Shown here in pieces: positions 47,401 to 55,439 of a DNA stretch of 64,000 nucleotides. How positions within the stretch are numbered: position 1 is the stretch's first letter; every line of letters starts with the position of its first letter. Made by a program: the position numbers and the translations under genes. Origin of the DNA: VRUE01 sp963704505 (GTDB lineage: Bacteria; Actinomycetota; Thermoleophilia; Solirubrobacterales; 70-9). Location: the NCBI GenBank assembly GCA_963704505.1, contig OY969912.1:62001-126000 (forward strand), given 5' to 3'. The notes below the pieces were generated by a model. It ran no database searches and was not told the origin of the DNA. It saw nothing but the letters and a program-made list of their open reading frames with translations.

Positions 47401-48524
47401 CCTTTGACCGTCGCCGAGGTGTGACCGACTTCGTTGATGTCAGCCGGCCTGGTGTGAAGGTCCGGAAGGATGTTGCCCGGCCCGAAAACGATGATTTTTT
47501 CGCTGCCGTAGGAGGCATAGACGTCGTTGTTCTTGGTGACGGTGATTGCGAACGATTCGCCGCCGATCGTTCCCGAGCCGAACGCGGGCGCGTCCTGGTA
47601 GGACGGGTCTTCCGCCGTTCCCTGGCTGTAGACCTCGATGCGGTCGTGCCGGTTTACGTAGACGTCATCCGTGTTTCGGTCGACCGACGTCTGGCCGATT
47701 TCTTCGAGCAGCGGGACTTTCGCCAGGAAGGGCGACGGTGTCGCGACATACGGTTCTATTTGACTCGCCGAGGTGCCGAACGGGGTCAGGCCGATTTCGT
47801 CCGTGAACTGATCGGCCTCGTACTTGTAGAGACCGCGCTGATAGTTGAAGAAGGTTTCGCATCGGTCCAGCCACACCGCGCCGGTCGAGTCGACCGAGAG
47901 GTCACAGGGAGTCTTGCCTTCGTTTGCGGTCGAGTAGAGGCGTTTTACCTCACGCAGCTGCGGGTTGTATTTCGAGACCCTGCCCCCGGGTGCCTGCGAG
48001 CCCAGGTAGATCGACCCGTCGGGCCCGACGTCGAGGGCTTCGAGGAAGTTGGAGATGGACGATTCGAGCGGCTGGGTGATGTTCGTGAAGTATTTGCCGT
48101 TCGGGTTGAAGATCTCGAGGTTCGGCGAGCTCGTCACGAAGAGCCGGCCCTGGTTGATCGAGTCCGAGTTGTCAACGGCGAGGTTCGTCCGGTTGGCGAA
48201 CTTGTTTTCTTCGCCGTCCGGGTCATAGGTGATGACGTTGCCGCTGATGTAGGGCTGGACCGCTTCGAAGTCGGCCGGTTTCCCGTCGAGGGTGAACCGC
48301 CGCACCTGGCCGTTGCAGGCGACGTAGAGCCAGCCGTTCGTTTCGTCGACGGCGACGTCGTTGATCGCGCCCCCGAAAGGCCCGGCGCATTCGGGGCCGA
48401 CCGGGATTTCGCGGAGCACTTTGCTGTGGTCGTAGATCGCCGATGCGGACGGGCTGAAGAGGACGAGCGACGCGGCCATCAGCAGGCCGGCGACGAGCAA
48501 CGAGTTGATCAGCGGGCGTCTCAC
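44493..48524 (-). CDS. P1: secreted NHL, FN3-like and propeller protein (P family)
   Basis: The protein is 1343 aa from the GTG at 48524, which shares a base with the S1 stop; AAGAGGAGAG lies 5-6 nt upstream, inside S1. The signal peptide ends near residue 29 (SPSASA). An NHL-like propeller covers about 35-330 (NDVAVDETNGWLYVACNG, LDVGPDGSIYLGS). Three FN3-like modules follow to about 640, then CPNDHVRQQ...LPDCRAYELVS near 660. A WD40-like propeller runs to about 1260 (EMYTYSAETGEIECASCNPS, FMADDGRAFFTTSDALVPRD). CAAADECHGEDS precedes a linker and the tail KKKQKKKKHKKKKQHRR. Q1 follows after 22 nt. Confidence 0.92.
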   Translation of the reverse strand: MRRPLINSLLVAGLLMAASLVLFSPSASAIYDHSKVLREIPVGPECAGPFGGAINDVAVDETNGWLYVACNGQVRRFTLDGKPADFEAVQPYISGNVITYDPDGEENKFANRTNLAVDNSDSINQGRLFVTSSPNLEIFNPNGKYFTNITQPLESSISNFLEALDVGPDGSIYLGSQAPGGRVSKYNPQLREVKRLYSTANEGKTPCDLSVDSTGAVWLDRCETFFNYQRGLYKYEADQFTDEIGLTPFGTSASQIEPYVATPSPFLAKVPLLEEIGQTSVDRNTDDVYVNRHDRIEVYSQGTAEDPSYQDAPAFGSGTIGGESFAITVTKNNDVYASYGSEKIIVFGPGNILPDLHTRPADINEVGHTSATVKGLIERAGGSKIINCKFQFGLDTTYSGAGSGSVPCSSTSFEDTSKEVEATLPLPETGQVYHYRVAATNAEGENFGIDRTVTPAFVLKLQTLPVTGLSTSGAELRGSFDPDGLPTEYFFEYGVNDGYGLKTAVTEGVSGTGVTEVGIPLVNLPSGKVFHYRIIAKNDNGTTVGVDRTFRTGSSPVVSGAKASEVGETSATLRATINPVGYETTYKIEYGSDPSYDDGQSIPVTPASIGSGTEPVEVTQTVTGLKPETTQHFRVVAENTWGITFSPDTTFDYAPPTCPNDHVRQQSGASYLPDCRAYELVSPPAAGAVVLFPSEEVAESGEGLEGSGNNTYNHGVQYVVNRGFATSPARFSFYGGQGAINGIYSPSSEADMYMSTRTPTGWVTTLPGLDGHSVYRSGRKECSESMALCIDHSEESYVGFNLEFAPYLYSYDGTSLGRLPTNLSVIPEGEKFRGWQRLSGDFSHFVFSSSAPGSGYFETGGVAVPFAPGGQITGVGSAYDNDIANRTVNLISKLPSGEDIPTTVPATYSPAIGFPGVSPNGSHILMSTYGGSGLKYLYMSINDLIVHPIGFKEVANPVGEPEQVPVEPIGMTRDGSKVIFASTERMTPEDTDNSRDIYAWSEATEKLTLLTSGNGNGNTDECEASWTSGCNAQVVTPERRHPNNNEGSSVPTAEDDQYAEESGNVFFYSPELLDATHPGILNQRNLYDSRDGDVRLVATLDPGTTIDRLQISPDGRFAAMLTKSKLTSYDNRGRREMYTYSAETGEIECASCNPSGLPPTSDVRASEGGRFMADDGRAFFTTSDALVPRDRDGKISDVYEYVGGRPQLITSGLGSRDFTGGSSVIKLFSHPQFTGLEAVSHSGQDVYFSTFETLVPRDHNGEFVKFYDARSGGGFDESPALAPCAAADECHGEDSSAPVPATVASGATVPGGNVQQPAKKKQKKKKHKKKKQHRRTHRGNQHG

Positions 48525-51152
48525 TAGAACTCTCCTCTTACGCTCAGCCACAAGCTTCGGTCCAGGTGGCGTTTCGTGGCCTTCTTCTTGTGGTGCGGCT
48601 TCTTCTTCTTCACGCACTTGCCGTGACGCTTGACGAAGCCCTTCTTGCACTTCGGCGTCACCGGGATCGCCTGCGCGGGAGCGGCGGCGGTCGTGAACGT
48701 CTGGTCAGGGCCGCTGGTGGTGCCGATGTCGTTGACCGCGACCGCGCGATAGTGGTAGGTCGTTTCCGGCGCCAGGCCGGCGAGCCTCGCGTCGAGGTTT
48801 TCGCTGATCAGCGACGCGCCGATCCCGATCGAGGCGGTGCTGGCGCCGTAGGCAGCGCTCAACCCATACTCGAAATGGACCTGGGTCGCGCGGTTCTTGC
48901 CGCTGACCGCGACGCCGAGGCGCGCCGTGCCGGCGGTCACTTCCGAGGCGCTGGTCGCTTCGATCTTCGGCACATCGGGAGTGACAAAGAATTGGTCGGG
49001 CCCGTGGACGGTGCCGGTGAAGTTGGTGGCGACGAGCCGGTAGTGGTAGATCGTTCCCGGCGCCAGTCCGGCCAGCGGAGAGCTCGACCGGGTGATTCGT
49101 GTTGTCGTTGCCGACCGAATCGCTGATCGGGGTCGAAGATCCATAGGTGGAATCGGCCCCGTATTCGAAGAGATAGACGGTTTCGCCTTCGCCCGGATTC
49201 ACTTCCCCGGAGAGGGTCGCGCCGGTGGGCGTGATCGACGAGGCGGACTGGTTGCCCACCGCCGGAGGCAGCGGCGGTGCCGTGCTGAAGGTCTGATCGG
49301 CGCCGTAGGAGGTGCCGGTGGGATTGGTGACGATCAGGCGGTAGTGGGTCGGATGCGAATTGGGGAGGTAGACCTGGAACCCTTCGACTTTCTGGGACAC
49401 CGGGATCGTTCCGGTGCCGGTCCCACCGGGTTCGACCGGGCTGGTATTTCCGTACGCCGCGGTCGGGCCCCATTCGAAGGCGAAGGTGTGACTTTCGCCG
49501 TTGCCGGTAAAGGACCCGTGCAGGACGGCGGTGGATCGTTCGATTTCCGTGGCTTCGCCGGTGGTCACGCCCTCGACCGCCAACGGCGTTTTGAAGGTTT
49601 TGTCTTTCCCGGGGCTCGTGCCGATCGGGTTTTTGCCGACGACCCGGAAGTGGTATGTCGTGTCCGGTGTCAGGCCGCTGATGACAACGTGCATCGGGGT
49701 GATGGCCGACGTCGTCCCGGCGTTTTCTTCGGTGGTCAGCGGCATCCGCGACCCGTACGCGGCGGTCGTGCCGTATTCGAAGAAGTAAGTCGTCGGTTCG
49801 TTTGTGCCTTCGAAGCTCCCGTTCAGTTTCGCGGTCGTGCGGGTGACTTCCGTCGCGTCTTCGGTTTTCAGGCCTTTGACGTTGTGAGGAATGATCGTCT
49901 TGTCGGCGCCGATCGCTTTGCCGTTGGCGTTAACCAGCACCAATCGGTAGTGGTAGGTTTCCTCGCCGAGCAGGCCGGGGAGGGTCGCCGAGACGTCTCG
50001 CGGGGATTCGCCTTCGGTCATCGGGAAGCTCTGGTCACACGCCTGAGGGTCCTCCGCGTAGGGATTCGTGCCGCCGACGCCTTCCTTGCCCCATTCGAAG
50101 AAGCATTCGGTGATCGTCCCGGCGCTGTCCGTGTCCGCTGTCCCGCTGACCGTCGCGTTGGCGATCGGTTCGCCCGTCGTCGCCTTCGGAATCGCGATCC
50201 CCCTGAGTTCGAAGACCTGACCCGTGGAGGTCGAGACGAAGACCGTGTCCGTCGATTCCTCAACCGCCAACCCGCGGACCGCACTGCCTTCGACCGTGAA
50301 GGTCTCCAACAGTTCGCCGGTGATCGTGCTGAAGGAGAAGACCTTGTTGGCGAACGGGCTGCCGATGTAGACGACGTGACGGGTCGCGTTGATCGCGATC
50401 CGGTTGTTGCCTTCACCCAGAGGCCCGAACGGAGTGGCCGGCGTGTACCCCCCGACCTTCGGGAAGCGGGCGACGTTCGAGGCTCCGTACTGCGAGACAT
50501 AGAGGTCTCCGTTCGACCCGTCGACGGCGATCTTGCACGGAGACGACACGGCCGCGCCGACCGGGATCGACTGGATCAGCGCCCCGCCGCCGGGCCCCCA
50601 CTCGCCGGCGGTCTGATTGCCGTAGCGGGCTCCCCAGATGTGCCCTTCGCCGTCGACCGAGATTCCGCAGGTCTCGACTTCGGGATTGATCGGGAAGTTC
50701 GGAAGCACGTTCCCGGAGGCGTCGAACCCGCGGATTTCGGTCCCGTCCGGCGTCCAGAAGAGGTGGCCCGCTGAGGCGGTCGAGCTGTTGTCGACGGCTA
50801 TGTCGGTGTCGTTGCTGTCGCCGCCCACGCCTAGTGGGAATTTCCCTCCCAGGGGAGTGAAGACACCGGGTGACGGGTTGCTGAACCCGTTGATCGCGCT
50901 TTCACCCAACACGTAGAGCTTCTTGCTCGACTGCTGGTAGGCGAGGGTGTTGAGGCTGCTGAAGTTGCTGGTCACGTGACCGTCGGGGCCGAAACGGAAG
51001 CTGACCGGCCCGTGGATGTATTCGGCGGAGGCGGCACCGGAGCAGATGCCGAGGACGACGAGGGTCAGAGCCGTAAAGAGCCCCAGGCTTCGGAGGCGAC
51101 ATCGCGCAGCGCTTCGAGTCAAATCAGCAAACCGCGAAGGCCCCTCTGACAC
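48524..51152 (-). pseudogene. S1: secreted NHL and FN3 protein, apparent +1 frameshift
   Basis: The GTG at 51152 follows AAGGGAGAT. The signal peptide ends near residue 43 (ICSGAASA). An NHL-type propeller covers about 45-320, followed by FN3-like modules (TTYFFEYGTTAAYGS, TTYHFRVVGKNPIGTSPGKD). Near 49090 the frame breaks after NHPVELS; the +1 frame continues LAGLAPGTIYHYRLVATNF, two more FN3 modules and CKKGFVKRHGKCVKKKK. The span is 2629 bases, three-fold plus one. After the basic motif the end runs on for about 10 less basic residues (DRSLWLSVRGEF), which encode the Shine-Dalgarno of P1. It lacks the CRAYE-type propeller of the P proteins. First gene of the operon. Confidence 0.85.
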
Positions 51153-51238
51153 TCCGAATCTCCCTTGGTCCCGTGAGCTCCCTGCCTGCCCTTAATCCAT
51201 CTAGGCCCTGCCGGGTCTCGTTTCCCTGTACTCCCGTG

Positions 51239-51253
51239 CTCGTCCCTAACGAG
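51239..51253 (-). other. 5'-terminal stem-loop of the S1 operon mRNA
   Basis: CTCGT, TAGGG loop, ACGAG is a perfect 5-bp hairpin starting at about the transcription start predicted from the promoter at 51262-51290. A hairpin at the very 5' end could slow mRNA decay. Confidence 0.4.
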
Positions 51254-51261
51254 CTGGCGGA

Positions 51262-51290
51262 ACTGTAAACGGGGCCATTCTCAATGTCAA
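51262..51290 (-). promoter_or_regulatory. Sigma-70-type promoter of the S1-Q2 operon
   Basis: TTGACA (51290-51285) and TACAGT (51267-51262) are exactly 17 nt apart on the minus strand, about 110-140 nt before the S1 start. This is the best match to a housekeeping promoter seen in the window. Confidence 0.65.
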
Positions 51291-51315
51291 GAAAGCGATT
51301 CGAAGCGGAGCGCGC

Positions 51316-54300
51316 TCAACGCGGGTGCATGGCGTTCATCCCCGCCCTCAAAGCCGCCGGAAGAAGCAGGCCGTCGGGTGCCGACGTCGCCCGGTAACTG
51401 GAGGCTTCGCCGAATTCCAACTTGAAGGCGCGTTCGCCGGCGGCATCGAACTCGCTGACCAGGGGAGCCCCGCCCCAGCTGATCAGCCAGGAGCCGTCCG
51501 CCGAGCGCCGCGCCGACCCGCAGCAGAAGCTGCTGGCCGCGAGCGGGTCGCTGATTTCTTCGAGCAGGGTCGCGGTCTTCGCCGCTTCGTCGATCTCGTA
51601 TCTGACCGCCCTCGGGGTGCGGGCGGTCAGGCCCGTCTCGTTGTCGTAGATCGTGATCGTCCCGCCGGGCAGGAGCCGCACATCGTGCTGAGCCCCGAGG
51701 GGGTAGGTCCCGAGTGGGTCGTCGAGAACCGTGAGGCTCTTCGAAGTCGGTTCGCCACCGAGCTTCCAGACGACGTTGCCGGTCGCCTTGTCGATCTTGT
51801 AGACGGCGTCGGTGTGGCGCATGGAGATCAGGAAGGCGTCCGCGCCGTCGGGCTCCACGGCGTTGATGTGAAGAAGGTCGCGGACCGCTTCGGGGCCGAA
51901 CGACTGGGCGTTTTCGTACCAGCGCCGCGGGGTGTCGGAAAGGGGAATGTGGTCCTTTGAGTTCCACGACCAGACGACGTCGCCCTGCGGGTCGATCTCC
52001 TGGATCAGGGCATCGAGGACTTTGTCTTCTTTCCCGCCCCCGATCGAGGTGAGGTCGACTTTTTCGCGGACCGGATAGGAGACCAGGATGAGGTCGCCGT
52101 TGGGCAGTTCCTGCAGCTCATGGGGGTCGAGCACCGACCCCACGGTTTGCGGGGCCCGAATCAGGTCGCCGTCGAGGTCACGGATCTCGGCGGTGCCGAG
52201 CGGCAGGGTGCCCTCGGTCCAGGCGATGTTGCCGCCGGCGAGAACCGCGGCGTCGAACGGCGTTTCGGTCGCCTTGTACCACCAGAGCGGAACCCCGTGG
52301 TCGTCGAAGAGGACCACGTAATTGCCGGTCACCGCTCCGATCGCGGGGGCGACGACATAGAGCCGGTGGCTCGGCTCCAGGAATTGGGTGTAGTCCCAGG
52401 TCCCGAAGTCCGACGGAAGGCAGCGGATGAAGTACCGATGCTGCCCCTGGCCGCGGGAGACGGTGACCGTGAACTCCTGGTTTTCCCTCAAGGGGACCTG
52501 CGCCTGAGACACCCCCGCCCGCTCCCCGTTGCGGTCGATGTTGACGCTGTAACCGGGGGCAACGGACGCATCGACTTCAACCGGTTTTTTGTTGTTGCAG
52601 CGGATCGCGTAGTCGTCGACGGTGCGATCGAAACCGAGCGGGAAGAGGTCCGGCGAGGTCGAGATCTGGACCGCGGCGGTATCCGCCTCCAGGCAGGCGA
52701 CCGTGACCGAAACGGTCGCGGTCGAGCCACCGGGGGCGAGCGTGTATTCGAAGGAGTCGGTCCCGCAGTAGTCGGCCCGCGGCTCGTAGGTGAGGTCGGC
52801 GCCGGAGTGGGTGATCGCGACGGTCCCGTGCTCTCCCTGGGTCACCGAGGCGATCACCTTCGGGCCGCCGTCGATGTCGGTGTCGTCGGCGAGGAGGTCA
52901 AGCGTCGACGCCGAGTCGTCTTCGGTGAATGAGACGTCGTCGTCGGCGGCGACGGGCGGATCGTCCACGCAGGTGACCGCGATCGAGACGGTGGCACTCG
53001 ACTCCTGCGGGGCGAGCGTGTATTCGAACGAGTCGGGGCCGCAGAAATCGGCCTGCGGCTCATAGGAGAGGGCGCTGCCACCGCCGCTGATCGCGACCGT
53101 CCCGTGCTGCCCCTGGGTCACCGACTCGATCGACTTCGGGCCGCCGCCGTCAGCGTCGGCATCGTTGGCGAGGACGTCGATCGAGGTTGCCGGGGCGTCC
53201 TCGGCGAGCGTCTTCGAGTCGGCGACCGCCCCGGGCGGATTGCCCGAGCAGGTCACCTCAACCGTCACCGTCGCCGTCGAGCCACCGTTGACCGCATATT
53301 CGAAGTGGTCGGAGCCGCAGTAGCCGCTCGCCGGCTCGTAGGTGAGATCGGCACCCGAGTTGGTGATCGCGACGGTTCCGTGCGCACCCTGCGTCACCGA
53401 TGCGACAGTCTTCGAGCCGCCGTCCGGCTCGGTGTCGTTGGCGAGGACGTCGATCGAGGTCGCCGGGTCGTCCTCGGCGAGTGTCTTCGAGTCGGCGACC
53501 GCGTGCGGCGGATCGTCGATGCAGGTCACCGTCACCGAGACGGTCGCCTTCGAGCCGCCGGGGGCGAGCGCGTATTCAAAGGCGTCGGCCCCGCAGAAAT
53601 CAGCCTGGGGCACATAGGTCAGGCCGGCGCCGGAGTCGGTGATCGCAACGGTGCCGTTGTCTCCCTGGGTCACCGACGCGATCGCTCGGGGGCCGCCGTC
53701 GATGTCGGTGTCGTCGGCGAGGACGTCGATCGAGGTCGCCGGGTCGTCCTCGGCGATCGTCACCGAGTCGGCGATCGCCAGTGGTGGGTCGTCGACGCAG
53801 GTCACCGTGATCGAGACGGTCGCCGTCGAGCCGCCGGGTGCGAGCGCGTATTCGAAGGAGTCGGCCCCGCAGAAATCGGCCTGCGGTTCATAGCCGAGGG
53901 CGCTGCCGCCGCCGCTGATCGCGACCGTCCCGTGCTGCCCCTGGCCCACCGAACCGATCGACTTCGGGCCGCCGTCGGCGTCGGCATCGTTGGCGAGGAC
54001 GTCGATCGAGGTTGCCGGGTCGTCCTCGGCGATCGTCATCGAGTCGGCGATCGCCAGTGGCGGGTCGTCGACGCAGGTCACCGTGATCGAGACCGTCGCC
54101 TTCGATCGTCCTCTGAGCCCGTAGGTGAAGGAGTCAGGGCCGCAGAAATCGGGCTTGGGGCGATAGGTCAGCGAGGTGCGCCCGGCTGTGATCGCGACCC
54201 GGCCGTCCTCCCCCTGGGTCGCGAACATGATGCTGCCGCGCCGGTCTCCGACGACTCGGTCATTGGCGAGGACGTTGATCGCGAGTGGCTGCCCGTCCTC

Positions 54301-54594
54301 GGTCATGGTCCTCGTGTCGTTCGCCGCCTTCGGTCGCTTGTTCCTCAGGCGCCTGTGCGATTTCGGCCGGCGCTCGCATCCGTCGGTCGGCTCTCCGGCG
54401 GGGTGAATACCGCCTTCTCCGGCGAGCGCCGTAGTCGGACCAGGACAGGAGTTGTTCACGGGCCGGCCGCCTACCGTCGCGATCGCGATCGAGGCGAAAA
54501 CGAGCAGAGCAGCGACGGAGAGCAAGGGGGCCTTACCTCGGACTCCCCTCCTGCCCTCTCCCCTGTGACGCGGCGAACGTTCCCTTAAAGACAC
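51316..54594 (-). CDS. Secreted fusion of cadherin-like repeats and arylsulfotransferase domain
   Basis: The protein is 1092 aa with a hydrophobic N-terminal segment (LLSVAALLVFASIAIATVGG). Six bacterial cadherin-like (VCBS/Big-type) repeats of about 92 residues cover about 89-635, each with SIDVLANDADxDGG, QGxHGTVAI, FCGxDSFEY and an ATVSxTVTC end. The C-terminal part (about 640-1092) resembles arylsulfotransferases (ASST, Arylsulfotran_2 type). DPHELQELPNGD (His near 824), LLHINAVEPDG (His near 909) and QHDVRLLPGG (His near 968) correspond to the histidines of that active site. ASST moves sulfate between phenolic compounds; the donor here is unknown. The GTG at 54594 has a weak ribosome site; a TTG nearer the hydrophobic segment is possible. 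Confidence 0.87.
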   Translation of the reverse strand: MSLRERSPRHRGEGRRGVRGKAPLLSVAALLVFASIAIATVGGRPVNNSCPGPTTALAGEGGIHPAGEPTDGCERRPKSHRRLRNKRPKAANDTRTMTEDGQPLAINVLANDRVVGDRRGSIMFATQGEDGRVAITAGRTSLTYRPKPDFCGPDSFTYGLRGRSKATVSITVTCVDDPPLAIADSMTIAEDDPATSIDVLANDADADGGPKSIGSVGQGQHGTVAISGGGSALGYEPQADFCGADSFEYALAPGGSTATVSITVTCVDDPPLAIADSVTIAEDDPATSIDVLADDTDIDGGPRAIASVTQGDNGTVAITDSGAGLTYVPQADFCGADAFEYALAPGGSKATVSVTVTCIDDPPHAVADSKTLAEDDPATSIDVLANDTEPDGGSKTVASVTQGAHGTVAITNSGADLTYEPASGYCGSDHFEYAVNGGSTATVTVEVTCSGNPPGAVADSKTLAEDAPATSIDVLANDADADGGGPKSIESVTQGQHGTVAISGGGSALSYEPQADFCGPDSFEYTLAPQESSATVSIAVTCVDDPPVAADDDVSFTEDDSASTLDLLADDTDIDGGPKVIASVTQGEHGTVAITHSGADLTYEPRADYCGTDSFEYTLAPGGSTATVSVTVACLEADTAAVQISTSPDLFPLGFDRTVDDYAIRCNNKKPVEVDASVAPGYSVNIDRNGERAGVSQAQVPLRENQEFTVTVSRGQGQHRYFIRCLPSDFGTWDYTQFLEPSHRLYVVAPAIGAVTGNYVVLFDDHGVPLWWYKATETPFDAAVLAGGNIAWTEGTLPLGTAEIRDLDGDLIRAPQTVGSVLDPHELQELPNGDLILVSYPVREKVDLTSIGGGKEDKVLDALIQEIDPQGDVVWSWNSKDHIPLSDTPRRWYENAQSFGPEAVRDLLHINAVEPDGADAFLISMRHTDAVYKIDKATGNVVWKLGGEPTSKSLTVLDDPLGTYPLGAQHDVRLLPGGTITIYDNETGLTARTPRAVRYEIDEAAKTATLLEEISDPLAASSFCCGSARRSADGSWLISWGGAPLVSEFDAAGERAFKLEFGEASSYRATSAPDGLLLPAALRAGMNAMHPR
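52686..54330 (-). repeat. Six tandem ~276-bp repeats encoding cadherin-like domains
   Basis: The units are very similar at DNA level, with stretches such as GTCGATCGAGG recurring in each. Units 2 and 3 are closest to each other, suggesting recent duplication or conversion; units 1 and 6 are most diverged. Confidence 0.8.
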
Positions 54595-54696
54595 GACATC
54601 CCGGTAACAGAAGGGTACCCCCTGGGTTTCGGCTCAAAGCGCGGCGCCTATCCTGCGTGGATCGCAAAGCTTCTGTCAACTGTCGCCATCCTCACC

Positions 54697-55434
54697 GTGT
54701 CCCTGCTCGCCGTCGCGCATGCGGATGAGATCAGCGGGGGCAACGTGCGGGTCACCTTCCAGGGCGGGATCAGCCCGCTTGCACTGCCGCGCGACGCTCC
54801 CTCTCCGATTTCCCTTCACGTCGCCGGCCGGGTGACACCGGTCGACGGCCAGCGGCCCGAAGCTCTCGCCCAGGTGACGATCGAGGTAAACCGGCACGCC
54901 GTCGCGACCACGCGTGGCCTGCCTCGCTGCCGCTGGCAGCGGCTTCTCTCGATCACCAGCAAGCATGCCCTGAAGGTCTGCGGCGACTCGCTGATCGGCA
55001 CCGGTCACTTCTCCAGCCACATCGATGTCCCCGAGCAGGCTCCATTCCCGGCGCGCGGGCGGCTGCTCGCCTTCAACAGCATGCGCCACGGGCGCCCGGC
55101 GATCGCGGTCCACGTTTTCGGGCGCGACCCGGTGCCCACCTCCGAAGTGCTGCCGATGACCTTCGGCCGCGAGGGCCAGGGCAGCTTCGGCCCGATCGTG
55201 ACGGTCACGATGCCCGACATCGGCAACGAATGGGGCTACGTCGACGGCTTCGACCTGACCCTGCACCGCGTCTATCGCTACCGGGGTCGGCGGCTGAGCG
55301 TGATGAGCGCCAGCTGCCCGGCACCCCGGGGCCTTCAGAGGGTTCCCTTCAAGGCGGCCCGGGGGGTGTTCGAACTCGCCGACGGGACGAACCTGACCAG
55401 GGTCATCGGCGGCAGCTGCAGGGCCCTCGGTTGA
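54697..55434 (+). CDS. Secreted beta-rich protein of unknown function
   Basis: From the GTG at 54697 the protein is 245 aa, but only the end of a signal peptide is included (LLAVAHA). The same frame is open back to 54589 and reads a fuller signal sequence (WIAKLLSTVAILTVSLLAVAHA), with no ATG, GTG or TTG; a CTG at 54622 is the only near-start codon. Mature features are Cys pairs in LPRCRWQR...LKVCGDS and near the end (SASCPAPRGLQRVPF, GGSCRAL) and a DLTLHRVYRYRGRR strand. From memory similar proteins are common in Solirubrobacterales, function unassigned. It is divergent from the arylsulfotransferase gene with about 100 bases between. Confidence 0.75.
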   Translation: MSLLAVAHADEISGGNVRVTFQGGISPLALPRDAPSPISLHVAGRVTPVDGQRPEALAQVTIEVNRHAVATTRGLPRCRWQRLLSITSKHALKVCGDSLIGTGHFSSHIDVPEQAPFPARGRLLAFNSMRHGRPAIAVHVFGRDPVPTSEVLPMTFGREGQGSFGPIVTVTMPDIGNEWGYVDGFDLTLHRVYRYRGRRLSVMSASCPAPRGLQRVPFKAARGVFELADGTNLTRVIGGSCRALG

Positions 55435-55439
55435 CCCCG

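Noticed and set aside
46383..48527. Open frame of 714 codons on the plus strand opposite P1
   Set aside because: Antisense to a clear P protein, with no ribosome site or recognisable domain.
52686..54330. CRISPR array
   Set aside because: The repeats are about 276 bp, in frame, and encode cadherin-like domains; there are no short repeats with unique spacers anywhere in the window.
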